Shown one piece after another: positions 43,364 to 52,259 of a stretch of 64,000 nt of DNA (positions are counted from its first letter, which is position 1; each line of letters opens with the position of its first letter). The position numbers and the translations under genes are program-made. This stretch comes from DMER01 sp003451645 (GTDB taxonomy: Bacteria; Pseudomonadota; Alphaproteobacteria; Micropepsales; Micropepsaceae): assembly GCA_031976175.1 (NCBI GenBank), contig DALYLR010000002.1, forward strand, positions 62,001-126,000, given 5' to 3'. The notes under the pieces are model-generated. The model had not been told where the DNA came from. It did no database searches and worked only from the letters and a program-made list of their open reading frames with translations.

Positions 43364-44236
43364 ATGTTTGTCATTATTGGTATTGTTATTGTCTTTGCCA
43401 TGGTCTTTGGCGGCTATACATGGGCCGGCGGCAAGTTTGACGTCATTCTCCATTCGCTGCCTTACGAATTGACCATGATCATGGGGGCAGCCGTGGGCGC
43501 CTTTGTCATCTCCAATTCCTTGAGCGGCATCAAGGGCACGATGGGCGGCTTCGGCAAAGTGTTCGCCGGGCCCAAATGGAAGGCCAAGGATTACGAAGAC
43601 CTCCTCTGTTTGCTGTTCACGATCACCAAGACGATCAAGTCCAAGGGCCTGATCGCAATGGAACAGCACATCGAGAACCCCAAGGACAGCAACATTTTCA
43701 AACGCTACCCCAAAGTCCTCAAGGATCACTTCGCCATCGACTTTATCTGCGACACCATCCGTATGATGACGATGAGCATGGAAGACCCCCATCAGGTCGA
43801 AACCCATATGGAAAAGCAGCTGGAAAAACATCATCATGAGGCGCTGGTGCCAGCCCACGCCCTGCAGAACATGGCCGATGGCCTGCCCGCGCTTGGCATT
43901 GTCGCCGCCGTGCTTGGCGTTATCAAAACCATGTCCGCAATCACCGAGCCGCCGGAAGTCTTGGGCGGCATGATCGGCGGCGCGCTGGTTGGTACGTTCC
44001 TCGGCGTGTTCATCGCCTATGGATTCATCGGTCCGATGGCCTCGCGGCTCAAAGCGATCTATGACGAGGAAGGGTTCTATTATCACGTCATCCGCGATAT
44101 TCTGGTCGCTCATTTGCACGGCAATGCCGCGCAAGTGTCCGTCGAAATCGGCCGCGGCAGCGTCCCATCGGAGCTCCAACCGTCCTTCGGCGAAATGGAA
44201 AAGGCGTTCAGCGTCATCCCGGCCGAGGCGGCCTAA
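43364..44236 (+). CDS. motA: Flagellar motor stator protein MotA
   Basis: MotA forms the proton channel with MotB and drives flagellar rotation. The 290-residue protein has four hydrophobic helices (about 1-20, 35-52, 170-190, 200-222), GYTWAGGKFDVILHSLPYE, the cytoplasmic loop with charged residues and the conserved prolines in PALGIVAAVLGVIKT and FLGVFIAYGFIGPMASRL. motB is not adjacent, as in Caulobacter, where motA and motB are unlinked. ATG 43364 begins the first helix. It overlaps the convergent P-loop gene by four bases. Confidence 0.95.
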   Translation: MFVIIGIVIVFAMVFGGYTWAGGKFDVILHSLPYELTMIMGAAVGAFVISNSLSGIKGTMGGFGKVFAGPKWKAKDYEDLLCLLFTITKTIKSKGLIAMEQHIENPKDSNIFKRYPKVLKDHFAIDFICDTIRMMTMSMEDPHQVETHMEKQLEKHHHEALVPAHALQNMADGLPALGIVAAVLGVIKTMSAITEPPEVLGGMIGGALVGTFLGVFIAYGFIGPMASRLKAIYDEEGFYYHVIRDILVAHLHGNAAQVSVEIGRGSVPSELQPSFGEMEKAFSVIPAEAA

Positions 44237-44739
44237 ACCGCCGCCAAAAACTGGGCCAAATCAGTTTTGCTCCGTATCCGGACGGGCTGTCCAGGGAAGT
44301 CGCGCGCAATGGCTGCTTCAACCTTGGGCAGCTTCACCCGGCGGTAGGTCAGGATATAGCGATAAAACTCCAGATCGAATGTCTCCGGGCATCCCGGCGC
44401 CAAATCCGGCCGCACCTCGCCGCGATAGGTCCACCAGCGCTTGACCGCCCGAAAGAGACACAACGCCGTAGGCAGATCAAACTGCACCACGCAATCGGCC
44501 CGGCTCATGCGCTCGCGCATGCTGCCGCTCGTGAAGCCGCCATCGATAATCCAGCGTTCGCTCGCCGTGATGCCGCGGACCTGGGCCTGAAACGCCGCCT
44601 CATCCGGATGCGGTTTCCAGCCCGGCTGCCAATAGAGTTGGTCCAGATGAAAGACCGGAAGGCCCGTCCGCTCGCCGAGTGCCCGTGCCAGGGTCGATTT
44701 GCCCGACCCTGAACAGCCGATAATCACTATACGTTGCAT
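44233..44739 (-). CDS. P-loop NTPase, adenylate-kinase-like (FlaR/topology-modulation type)
   Basis: The 168-residue protein begins IVIIGCSGSGKSTLARALGE and continues with VFHLDQLYWQPGWK, WIIDGGFTSG and LPTALCLFRAVKRWWTYRGE. This is the pattern of the small kinase family often annotated as adenylate kinase or DNA topology modulation protein FlaR. The physiological substrate is not known. It lies seven bases downstream of the ALDH7 gene on the same strand, so it may be the end of the lysine operon, but the connection is weak. Confidence 0.8.
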   Translation of the reverse strand: MQRIVIIGCSGSGKSTLARALGERTGLPVFHLDQLYWQPGWKPHPDEAAFQAQVRGITASERWIIDGGFTSGSMRERMSRADCVVQFDLPTALCLFRAVKRWWTYRGEVRPDLAPGCPETFDLEFYRYILTYRRVKLPKVEAAIARDFPGQPVRIRSKTDLAQFLAAV

Positions 44740-44746
44740 CCAGCAA

Positions 44747-46249
44747 TCACGCGTCGAACTGAATGCCTTGCGCCAGTGGCAGCGCGTCGGAGTAATTCAC
44801 TGTCGCCGTTTGACGCCGCATATAGGCTTTCCAGGAATCCGAGCCGCTCTCGCGCCCGCCGCCGGTTTCTTTCTCGCCTCCAAAGGCCCCGCCAATCTCG
44901 GCGCCCGACGGGCCAATATTGACATTGGCAATCCCGCAATCGCTGCCGTCGGGCCCCACGAAACGCTCCGCCTCCTGAACATCGCGGGTGAAGACGCAGG
45001 ACGAAAGCCCTTGCGCCACGCCATTCTGCAGCGCCATCGCCTCCTCCCACGTCCGGTAGGTCAGCACATAGAGGATCGGCGCAAAGGTCTCATGCTGCAC
45101 GATGGCGCTCTGGCCGGGCATCTCGATGATGGCGGGCGTCACGTAAAAGGCCTCAGGATGGAGTTCCGCCATTACCCGCGTGCCGCCGCACAAGACCTTG
45201 CCGCCTTGCGCCTTGGCTTCGGCAATCGCGCGCTCAAAGCCCTCAAAACCTGCCCGGTCGATCAGCGGGCCGACCAGCGTGCCTGCTTCAAGCGGATTGC
45301 CAATCTTCACTCGGCCATAGGCCTTGACCATCCGGTCCAGCAGCTCCGCCTTGCGGTCTTGATGGACGATCAGACGGCGCAAGGTGGTGCAGCGCTGCCC
45401 CGCAGTGCCCACCGCCGCAAACAGGATCGCCCGCTCCGCCAGCTTCAGATCGGCGGACGGCGTCACAATCATGGCGTTGTTGCCGCCCAGTTCCAGCAGC
45501 GCGCGGCCGAACCGTGCCGCCACGACCGGCGCCAAAGCGCGGCCCATGCGCGTCGAGCCAGTCGCCGAGACGAGGGGCACGCGTGCATCGCGCGCCAGCG
45601 CCTCACCCGCCTCTCGCCCGCCAATGATCACGCTCGACAAACCTTCGGGCGCATCGCCAAAGCGGTGCAGCGCGCGCATGAACAAAGCTTGCGTGGCAAG
45701 TGCGGTCACCGGCGTCTTTTCTGATGGCTTCCAGATCACGGGGTTGCCGCACACCACCGCAAGTGCTGCATTCCACGCCCACACCGCGACTGGGAAGTTA
45801 AAGGCGGAGATGATCCCAACCGGCCCCAAGGGATGCCAGGTCTCGCTCATCCGGTGGCCAGGGCGTTCTGAGGCAATGGTCAGGCCGTAAAGCTGCCGCG
45901 ACAAACCGACGGCAAAGTCGCATATGTCGATCATCTCTTGGACTTCGCCCAAGCCTTCTTGGTAGATCTTCCCGCACTCAAGCGTGACAAGACGGCCCAA
46001 AGCCTCCTTGTGCTGACGAAGTTCTTGGCCGAACAGGCGGATCAACTCGCCCCGCTTAGGTGCAGGAACGGCCCGCCAGGCGTGAAACGCCATCGCTGCA
46101 GCGGCAATCTTACCCTCGACATCGGCGGGCGTATCCGTCCGCACACGGGCGATCTCGCGGCCATCGATCGGGCTTGCCACGCGCCAGTCACCGCCTTGCA
46201 CCACGGAGACCGGTAACCCCAAAACCTCTAAATCATGCGACAGCGTCAT
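44747..46249 (-). CDS. Aldehyde dehydrogenase, ALDH7/antiquitin type (piperideine-6-carboxylate / aminoadipate semialdehyde dehydrogenase)
   Basis: The 500-residue enzyme matches the ALDH7A1 group (AmaB/PcD in bacteria): CGKIYQEGLGEVQEMIDICDF, GPVGIISAFNFPVAVWAWN, IWKPSEKTPVTALA, the catalytic glutamate region LELGGNNAMIV and the catalytic cysteine in VGTAGQRCTTLRRL. It would oxidise 2-aminoadipate 6-semialdehyde to 2-aminoadipate with NAD+. It overlaps the TPP-enzyme stop as ATGA and lies downstream of a saccharopine-dehydrogenase-family gene, fitting lysine degradation. Confidence 0.92.
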   Translation of the reverse strand: MTLSHDLEVLGLPVSVVQGGDWRVASPIDGREIARVRTDTPADVEGKIAAAAMAFHAWRAVPAPKRGELIRLFGQELRQHKEALGRLVTLECGKIYQEGLGEVQEMIDICDFAVGLSRQLYGLTIASERPGHRMSETWHPLGPVGIISAFNFPVAVWAWNAALAVVCGNPVIWKPSEKTPVTALATQALFMRALHRFGDAPEGLSSVIIGGREAGEALARDARVPLVSATGSTRMGRALAPVVAARFGRALLELGGNNAMIVTPSADLKLAERAILFAAVGTAGQRCTTLRRLIVHQDRKAELLDRMVKAYGRVKIGNPLEAGTLVGPLIDRAGFEGFERAIAEAKAQGGKVLCGGTRVMAELHPEAFYVTPAIIEMPGQSAIVQHETFAPILYVLTYRTWEEAMALQNGVAQGLSSCVFTRDVQEAERFVGPDGSDCGIANVNIGPSGAEIGGAFGGEKETGGGRESGSDSWKAYMRRQTATVNYSDALPLAQGIQFDA

Positions 46250-47940
46250 AATCCGTGCTCCTTTGCTTGAAGCGCCTTGGCGCGAATGGCGCTCAGCGTC
46301 GTGGTGGGCGTAATCGCTTCGGGATCGATGGCAAGCTCAATGAGCGCAGGGCGGCCCGCCGCCTGCGCCGCTTTGAACGCTGCCTCAAAGTCTTCGGTCC
46401 GCGTCACCTTGAGGCCCAGCGCGCCATAGCTTTCGGCCATCGCGGCAAAGTCCGGATTGCGCAACGATGTCGCCGACACATGCGCCGGATAATGGCGCTC
46501 CTGATGCATGCGGATCGTGCCATACATATTGTTGTTGAAGACCAGCACGATGATGGCGAGCTCATGCTGAACGGCGGTCGCAAGCTCCTGCACCGCCATC
46601 ATGAAACAGCCATCGCCGGCAAGCGCCACAACAGTGCGCTCGGGGTGGATCGCCTTGGCGGCCACCGCAGCTGGCAGACCATAACCCATCGCGCCGGAGG
46701 TAGGGGCCAATTGTGTGCCCAGCCTCTTCTGCAGGAAGAACCGGTGCGCCCAGCCTGCATAATTCCCGGCCCCATTGGTCAGGATCGCGTCTTCCGGCAG
46801 ATGGGTGTTCAGCCAATGGAAAATCTGGGACGGATTGACCGCTCCAGGGCAAGTGACCGGCTGGATCCACCGCTCATAGCCGCCGCGCAGATCGGCCGCC
46901 CAGGCACGCCAGCGCGGGGCCGATGCGGGTTTCAGCGCACGCGCAGCGGCTGCAAAGGCCTCAACGGAGGCCGGAATTGACAGCGAGGCTTGATACACCC
47001 GATTAAGTTCATCCGCACCGGGATGAACATGGACGAGCGCTTGGGCGGGCACTGGCGCCGCGACGCGCGTGTAGCCATCGGTCGTCATCTCGCCCAGCCG
47101 CGCACCGATGACCACGAGCAGATCGCTGCGCCCGATCGCGGCATTCAACTGCGGGTCGATCCCGATCCCCATATCGCCCGCATAAAGCGGGTGGCGGTTG
47201 TCGAGCCGGTCCTTGGCCCTGAAGGAGGTGACCGCTGGCAATCCCCAGGCCTCAAGGAACACGCGCATGTCCTCAGCGGCCGCGGGCGTCCAGCCGGGCC
47301 CACCTAAAACCGCGAGCGGCCGCTCGGCGCTCATCAGCATTTGGGTCAGGTCCGTCATGTCTTGCGGCCGCGGGGCGCTCTGTGCACGGACAAAATGGCG
47401 CATGTCGCCAGCGTCCGTGTATTCCGTCAGCATATCCTCAGGCAGCGCCAGCGCCACCGGGCCCGGCCTGCCGCTGACGGCCATGTGATAGGCGCGCGAG
47501 ACGAACTCTGGAATACGGTCCGCATAAGGAATTTCGGCCGTCCATTTGGTCACCTGACCCAGCATGCGGCGGTAATCGATCTCCTGAAACGCCTCGCGCT
47601 CCACCTGGTCACGGGCAACCTGGCCGATGAACAGGATCATGGGTGTTGAATCCTGAAAGGCCGTGTGCAGACCGATCGTGGCGTGACAGGTCCCAGGGCC
47701 TCGCGTCACAAAGGCGATCCCGGGCCGCCCGGTCAACTTGCCATAGGCTTCCGCCATGTTGGCCGCCCCCGCCTCATGGCGGCAGGTGATGACCCGCACA
47801 TCCTGGGCGCGATGATAGAGGCCCTCAAGCGCCGCCAGATAACTCTCCCCCGGCACGGCAAACACGATCTCGGTGCCATGCAGAGCGATCTGATCGACAA
47901 GGCATTGCCCGCCCAACCGGCGGCTGGCGGCACTGCTCAT
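46246..47940 (-). CDS. Thiamine pyrophosphate-dependent enzyme (acetolactate synthase large-subunit family)
   Basis: The 564-residue protein has the full ALS-type layout: the catalytic glutamate in VFAVPGESYLAALEGL, GPGTCHATIGLHTAFQDSTPM in the first third, and the TPP-diphosphate motif LAGDGCFMMAVQEL ending at VFNNNMYG. No small-subunit gene is adjacent, so a general ALS-like lyase/ligase is more likely than anabolic acetolactate synthase. ATG 47940 shares its A with the stop of the upstream dehydrogenase (TGATG). Its reaction within a lysine pathway is unexplained. Confidence 0.9.
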   Translation of the reverse strand: MSSAASRRLGGQCLVDQIALHGTEIVFAVPGESYLAALEGLYHRAQDVRVITCRHEAGAANMAEAYGKLTGRPGIAFVTRGPGTCHATIGLHTAFQDSTPMILFIGQVARDQVEREAFQEIDYRRMLGQVTKWTAEIPYADRIPEFVSRAYHMAVSGRPGPVALALPEDMLTEYTDAGDMRHFVRAQSAPRPQDMTDLTQMLMSAERPLAVLGGPGWTPAAAEDMRVFLEAWGLPAVTSFRAKDRLDNRHPLYAGDMGIGIDPQLNAAIGRSDLLVVIGARLGEMTTDGYTRVAAPVPAQALVHVHPGADELNRVYQASLSIPASVEAFAAAARALKPASAPRWRAWAADLRGGYERWIQPVTCPGAVNPSQIFHWLNTHLPEDAILTNGAGNYAGWAHRFFLQKRLGTQLAPTSGAMGYGLPAAVAAKAIHPERTVVALAGDGCFMMAVQELATAVQHELAIIVLVFNNNMYGTIRMHQERHYPAHVSATSLRNPDFAAMAESYGALGLKVTRTEDFEAAFKAAQAAGRPALIELAIDPEAITPTTTLSAIRAKALQAKEHGL

Positions 47941-49010
47941 CAGGCGTAGTGCCGGCCAAAGCGGTTGGCGAGGAAGTCGGCATGGGACGCCTCTTCCTGG
48001 CGCACAAAGCCTGCCTGCGGCAGCTTGCCTGCGCGCATCAGATCGACCATGGCGCAAATGCCCGCTGCTGTCGTGATTTGAATGGCGCTCATCAATTCGC
48101 CCTCTACTTCGGCCGCATAGACCTTTTTGGCGTAAGAAACTTGCGTCAAGCGGCCACCCTTTTGCCCTGACACAGTCACAAACACTAGGACCACGTCTTG
48201 ATAGGTAATCGGGATCGCTGCTTCCAACACGTCCTTCATGATGTCGCGGCGTTGGCCCAAGCGCAAATCACGAACGAGGGTCTTGATGATGTCGCGGTGG
48301 CCGGGATAGCGCACGGTCTTGTAGTTCAAATTCTCAACCCGGCCCGACAACGTCTCGCACAAGGTGCCTAGCCCGCCAGAGGTATTGAACGCCTCATAGT
48401 CTACACCATCGAGAGAGAAGTGCTCCATCTCCTCCAGTGCTGGCATCTCGCGCATGGTGCCATCGACGATGGCTTCGCATGGATTGCAGTACTCATTGAT
48501 CAAGCCGTCGGTCGACCAGGTGAGGTTATATTTCAGCGCATTGGTCGGATAGACCGGCAGCGCGCCCACGCGCATGTTCACATCGCGCAAGGCCTCGAAC
48601 TGCTTGGTCAGATCATGCGCCACGATCGAGATGTAACCGGGTGCCAGGCCGCATTGCGGCACAAAGGCGGTGTCCGCGCCCTTGGCCAATTGCTTGACGA
48701 CGCGGGTGCTTTCCACATCTTCGGTCAGGTCGAAGTAATGCGCGCCCGCCATCTTTGCGGCTTCGGCAACCGTGGGCGTCAAATGATAGGGCATGGCGGA
48801 GACGACATATTTGTGGCCCCGGATCGCGCGCGTCAGCGCCGCCTTGTCCGAGACATCAAGAGCCACAGGTGTCACCCGCGCTTTGCCGAGACGCTTCAGG
48901 CTTTCCGCATCTTTGTCCGCGACGGTCAAGTCATAGTCGCCGGTCGCCGCCATCATCGTGGCAATGGCTTGGCCGATCTTGCCGCCGCCCAAAAGCATAA
49001 GCTTGTCCAT
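47940..49010 (-). CDS. Saccharopine dehydrogenase-family protein, candidate lysine 6-dehydrogenase
   Basis: The 356-residue protein has the Rossmann motif MLLGGGKIGQAIATMM, VSAMPYHLTPTVAEAAKMAG, YFDLTEDVESTRVV and FVPQCGLAPGYISIVAHDL, which match lysine 6-dehydrogenase / saccharopine dehydrogenase proteins. A lysine 6-dehydrogenase would yield 2-aminoadipate 6-semialdehyde (in equilibrium with piperideine-6-carboxylate), the substrate of the ALDH7 enzyme downstream. ATG 49010 is preferred; the frame is open 16 codons more. Divergent Lrp-type regulator 140 bases away. Confidence 0.85.
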   Translation of the reverse strand: MDKLMLLGGGKIGQAIATMMAATGDYDLTVADKDAESLKRLGKARVTPVALDVSDKAALTRAIRGHKYVVSAMPYHLTPTVAEAAKMAGAHYFDLTEDVESTRVVKQLAKGADTAFVPQCGLAPGYISIVAHDLTKQFEALRDVNMRVGALPVYPTNALKYNLTWSTDGLINEYCNPCEAIVDGTMREMPALEEMEHFSLDGVDYEAFNTSGGLGTLCETLSGRVENLNYKTVRYPGHRDIIKTLVRDLRLGQRRDIMKDVLEAAIPITYQDVVLVFVTVSGQKGGRLTQVSYAKKVYAAEVEGELMSAIQITTAAGICAMVDLMRAGKLPQAGFVRQEEASHADFLANRFGRHYA

Positions 49011-49150
49011 GGTCGTCCTCCGTAACGGTTGTGGTCCTTGACGGGCAAGCTGACCCAAAATCCCGCCGGATTGCAGCGTGCAAGGCGTCGCTTTGTGTGC
49101 AATCTTGCGTCATAGTGACGGCATGAGCGATCATATTGCCGGACATTGCC

Positions 49151-49576
49151 ATGGATCAGACCGACCACAAACTCCTAGGCCTGCTCACTAGCGACGCGCG
49201 CACGCCGGTCGCCGCCTTGGCCCGCAAGCTCAAGCTTGCCCGCTCAACCGTTCAGGACCGCCTGGCCAAGCTGGAGCAGTCGGGCGTGATCAGGGGCTAT
49301 ACGGTCAAGGTGGGACAGCAGGCAGAGCCCCATGCGGTGCGGGCTCAAGTCATGCTGTCTGCCGACCCCAAGCAGACCCCGCATGTGGTGGCGGAACTCA
49401 AGACCATGCCAGAGGTCCTTTACCTCGCAGCCATCAGCGGCACGTATGACTTGATCGCCCATGTGGGTGCGGCAACAACGCAGCGCATCGACGAGGTTCT
49501 TGACGGCATCGGACGTATTCGCGGCGTGACGCGGACCATGTCTTCGATTATCTTGAGCGTGAAATTTGAGCGTTAG
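49151..49576 (+). CDS. Lrp/AsnC-family transcriptional regulator
   Basis: The 141-residue protein has an N-terminal helix-turn-helix (DHKLLGLLTSDARTPVAALA, then KLARSTVQDRLAKLEQSGVI) and a C-terminal RAM ligand domain (QVMLSADPKQTPHVVAELK; ISGTYDLIAHV). Divergent position from the lysine-degradation-like operon with 140 bases between starts suggests it senses an amino acid, perhaps lysine, and controls that operon. ATG 49151 gives the normal start; TTG 49136 is also in frame. Confidence 0.93.
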   Translation: MDQTDHKLLGLLTSDARTPVAALARKLKLARSTVQDRLAKLEQSGVIRGYTVKVGQQAEPHAVRAQVMLSADPKQTPHVVAELKTMPEVLYLAAISGTYDLIAHVGAATTQRIDEVLDGIGRIRGVTRTMSSIILSVKFER

Positions 49577-49579
49577 CGC

Positions 49580-49840
49580 ATGCGCGGATATACTCTCACC
49601 ATGAACAGAGCATCCACCGGCCGGCGGCTGAAGTCCAAGCTGGCCCTGAAAGTCAAGGCTAGCCGCGACGCCTTTGTGCGGGAGAGTTTTCTTCTTCCCC
49701 GTGTCGCCGCCCGGGCCAAGGCGCGCGCAGTCTTCGATGCGTTTCCCAAGGCTGCCTATATGACCGCGATAGAAAGCTGGCGCGAATTGCCCGGCGATCA
49801 GATCGAATTCACCATGCGCCGCTTGCCGAGCGCGGATTAG
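49580..49840 (+). CDS. Small basic protein of unknown function
   Basis: The 86-residue frame starts three bases after the Lrp gene (ATG 49580) with a second possible start at 49601. It is strongly basic at the N-terminus (RRLKSKLALKVKASRDAFVRE) and ends in YMTAIESWRELPGDQIEF and a short acidic tail. I recognise no family. Co-directional placement and lack of conflicting frames make it plausible, but it is short and uncertain. Confidence 0.55.
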   Translation: MRGYTLTMNRASTGRRLKSKLALKVKASRDAFVRESFLLPRVAARAKARAVFDAFPKAAYMTAIESWRELPGDQIEFTMRRLPSAD

Positions 49841-49855
49841 GGAGCTTAGGCCCGC

Positions 49856-50140
49856 ATGGCGCTCAATGTTGTTGCCACCATTTTGACGGCCCTGTTCAGT
49901 GCGGGCGGCATTTTCATTGCCTTGCTGTTTATTGCCTGGTCCGACCCTGGCAGCCAAATGCCGGAGCGGGCGAAGGTCCTGAACTATCTGGCCATTGCGG
50001 GTTTCGATCTGGCCTTTGTCGTTGGGACCTATTTCGTGTGGACAGATCAGCTTTGGTATGGGCTCGCCGCGCCACCCATTGTGACCTTGATCGTACTGAT
50101 CATCGCCGCCATCGCCATGCGCGGCGCCAGTAACGCCTAA
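49856..50140 (+). CDS. Small membrane protein of unknown function
   Basis: The 94-residue protein has three likely transmembrane helices: residues about 4-26 (VVATILTALFSAGGIFIALL), 40-60 and 68-90, with a short polar loop. No family is recognised. It lies 15 bases after the small basic protein on the same strand and is convergent with the DUF2891 gene. Confidence 0.65.
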   Translation: MALNVVATILTALFSAGGIFIALLFIAWSDPGSQMPERAKVLNYLAIAGFDLAFVVGTYFVWTDQLWYGLAAPPIVTLIVLIIAAIAMRGASNA

Positions 50141-50148
50141 ATAGCCTC

Positions 50149-51168
50149 CTAGGACCCCAGTCCTGCGAGCGCCAGCAAGGCAAAACTTGCCATCCAATGC
50201 TCGCCCATGTAATCGCCGCTCACATGCGGCAGGCTGGCCGCCACATGAAGCTCGGCCGTCTGCAGGAGCAAAGCCTTGAGCGGCGCCTCATCCGCCAGCC
50301 CTTGCGCGATCCCGCGCCAGCACCAGGCCCGCGATAGGTTCAGCCCATCAAGATGTGCGATCTGGCCATCGCTGCGGTCGCTCACCCGGGCTGGCTCAAA
50401 GAGGGTGCGTGGCTCGCGCCAGGCCAGGCGCGGCAGAAAGCCATGCAACCAGCCATGATAATCTGAGGGCGCGAGGACATGGCGCATGACCTCCGCCTCC
50501 ATAAGTGTAGCGGAGAGGAAGTCCGCGCCATTGGGCTCCCAGGCTTGCGCATCGCGGTCCTGGCCAAACCACTGGATCAACCGCTCGCAGGCAGCCGCGC
50601 GCAGCACCCCATCCCCGCAGGCATCCGCGTAATCCAGGGCAAGCCGTAAGGCAAAGGCCGACGACGAGTGCACGCCTGAGCGCACCGGGTAATCACTCAG
50701 CGGCAGAAAGTCCTTGAACCTTGCTGCAAAGGCCTCGCCTAGCGGCCGCATTGCTTCAGCCCAGCGCCGAGCCTCAGGCGCCGCATGCCGGGACAGCTCG
50801 GCACACAGTGCCAGGGCCCAGGCCCAGCCATAAGGCCGCTCAAACCCGCGCGACAACGACCGGTTCAGATAGGCGATCTCGCCCGTGACATTGTCCTTGG
50901 TGAGCATGCGATCAAGGAGCTGCCGCACCGCGTCTGCCTCCTGCACGTGCGGAAACAGCCGCGCCAGCCGGGCCAGTGTCCAATAGCCGTGCACACAGGA
51001 ATGCCAGTCAAAACTGCCAAAAAAGAGGGGGTGGTGATCCCGGTGCCGGGCGATATCCCCGTCACCTCCAAACACGTGGTCGGCCTTGTGCGGGTACTCT
51101 TGCGTCACGTGACCCATGGCGATGCGCATGAACTGCGCCGCGCGTTCGGGGGTGAGGTGCGTTGTCAT
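50149..51168 (-). CDS. DUF2891 domain-containing protein
   Basis: The 339-residue protein matches DUF2891 in full: HPLFFGSFDWHSCVHGYW, FPHVQEADAVRQLLDRML, FERPYGWAWALALCAEL and a C-terminal HVSGDYMGEHWMASFALLAL. The conserved WHSCVH and GEHW segments suggest an alpha/alpha-barrel hydrolase-like fold, but activity is unknown. ATG 51168 is used; six more residues are possible upstream. It is divergent from the first toxin-antitoxin module. Confidence 0.85.
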   Translation of the reverse strand: MTTHLTPERAAQFMRIAMGHVTQEYPHKADHVFGGDGDIARHRDHHPLFFGSFDWHSCVHGYWTLARLARLFPHVQEADAVRQLLDRMLTKDNVTGEIAYLNRSLSRGFERPYGWAWALALCAELSRHAAPEARRWAEAMRPLGEAFAARFKDFLPLSDYPVRSGVHSSSAFALRLALDYADACGDGVLRAAACERLIQWFGQDRDAQAWEPNGADFLSATLMEAEVMRHVLAPSDYHGWLHGFLPRLAWREPRTLFEPARVSDRSDGQIAHLDGLNLSRAWCWRGIAQGLADEAPLKALLLQTAELHVAASLPHVSGDYMGEHWMASFALLALAGLGS

Positions 51169-51258
51169 ACCAATCTGTGCAGGCAATCGAGACCTTTCCG
51201 GCCCATGGGCTCAGCTTTTGGCTACCGCGTCTCAGTTCTGGCTGATAGGCTCCAGAGC

Positions 51259-51540
51259 ATGATGATCAAGCTCAACATCACACCGGACCAACACGCCTGG
51301 CTCGCTGACGCGGTCGCGCGGGGCGAGTTTGCGACCGAAGAAGAGGCCGCGCAAGCAGCCTTCGACCTTGGTGTTCTGCAATGTCAACTTGAGGATGGCG
51401 AGGAAACCGACGAAGACATCGCGCATCTGCGTGGCTTGCTCGATGAAGCCCGGGCTCAAGTGGCGCGGGGGGAGGTCGTCTCGCTCGAAGAGCATAATGC
51501 GAAAATTGACGCCTTTCTCCAAGACCTGCGAACGCGGTGA
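51259..51540 (+). CDS. ParD-type antitoxin, copy 1
   Basis: The 93-residue protein starts at ATG 51259 (MMIKLNITPDQHAWLADAV) with the ribbon-helix-helix dimerisation and DNA-binding part of ParD proteins. EFATEEEAAQAAFDLGVLQ and IAHLRGLLDEARAQVARGE form the middle. The last 20 residues differ completely from copy 2. The stop overlaps the toxin GTG by four bases, so the pair is translationally coupled. It should repress its own promoter and neutralise the adjacent toxin. Confidence 0.88.
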   Translation: MMIKLNITPDQHAWLADAVARGEFATEEEAAQAAFDLGVLQCQLEDGEETDEDIAHLRGLLDEARAQVARGEVVSLEEHNAKIDAFLQDLRTR

Positions 51541-51845
51541 CCAGCGTCATCCTGTCTCAAGCCGCCTCCAACGACGAACGCGAAATTTTGCAGTATTTGG
51601 CCGATAGCGCGGACGACGCGGTCCTCACGAAATACGTGAAGCGGTTCCGCGAGGTCTATCAACAACTCTCACAACACCCCGAAAGCGGCTCGCTCCAGCC
51701 CCATCTGGGCAAGGGGACGCGCATGAGGGTCGTGGCGCCCTACAATGTCTACACCGATTACGACGAGACCCAAGACATCGTGGTCATCTTGCGGGTCCTG
51801 CATGGAAGCCGCAAAATCACCCGCCGCATGATGCGCCCGCGCTGA
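51537..51845 (+). CDS. ParE/RelE-type toxin, copy 1
   Basis: The 102-residue protein begins at GTG 51537. It has the RelE/ParE fold pattern: N-terminal helices (NDEREILQYLADSADD; KYVKRFREVYQQLSQHPESG) and the beta-sheet core RVVAPYNVYTDYDE and VVILRVLHGSRKI. ParE toxins poison DNA gyrase, RelE toxins cleave mRNA; which applies is unknown. Residues 47-102 match copy 2 at 54 of 56 positions, whereas residues 1-46 match at only 16 of 46 by hand alignment. Confidence 0.88.
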   Translation: MTSVILSQAASNDEREILQYLADSADDAVLTKYVKRFREVYQQLSQHPESGSLQPHLGKGTRMRVVAPYNVYTDYDETQDIVVILRVLHGSRKITRRMMRPR

Positions 51846-51980
51846 CGGGCGGCAACGAGCCGCGCGTTCGGCGGCAAGGCGCGTGTTAACGGTGCTCTGC
51901 GCAGGCAATCGAGACCTTTCCGGCCCATGGGCTCAGCTTTTGGCTACCGCGTCCCAGTTCTGGCTGATAGGCTCCAGAGC

Positions 51981-52259
51981 ATGATGATCAAGCTCAACAT
52001 CACACCAGACCAACACGCCTGGATCGCTGACGCCATCGCGCGGGGCGAGTTTGCGACCGAAGAAGAGGCCGCGCAAGCAGCCTTCGATCTCGGTGTTCTG
52101 CAATGTCAACTTGAGGATGGCGAGGAAACCGAAGAAGACATCGCGCATCTGCGTGGCTTGCTCGATGAAGCCCGGGCTCAAGTGGCGCGGGGGGAGGTCT
52201 TCACCGCCGAAGACGTGAAAGCCTCCATGGCCGAATTGTTGGCACGGCACAAGAAATAG
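51981..52259 (+). CDS. ParD-type antitoxin, copy 2
   Basis: The 92-residue paralogue of the copy 1 antitoxin starts at ATG 51981. Its first 72 residues differ from copy 1 at only three places, while the tail (FTAEDVKASMAELLARHKK) is unrelated. The C-terminus of ParD proteins grips the toxin, so this part should decide partner choice. The stop TAG shares one base with the toxin GTG (TAGTG). Confidence 0.88.
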   Translation: MMIKLNITPDQHAWIADAIARGEFATEEEAAQAAFDLGVLQCQLEDGEETEEDIAHLRGLLDEARAQVARGEVFTAEDVKASMAELLARHKK

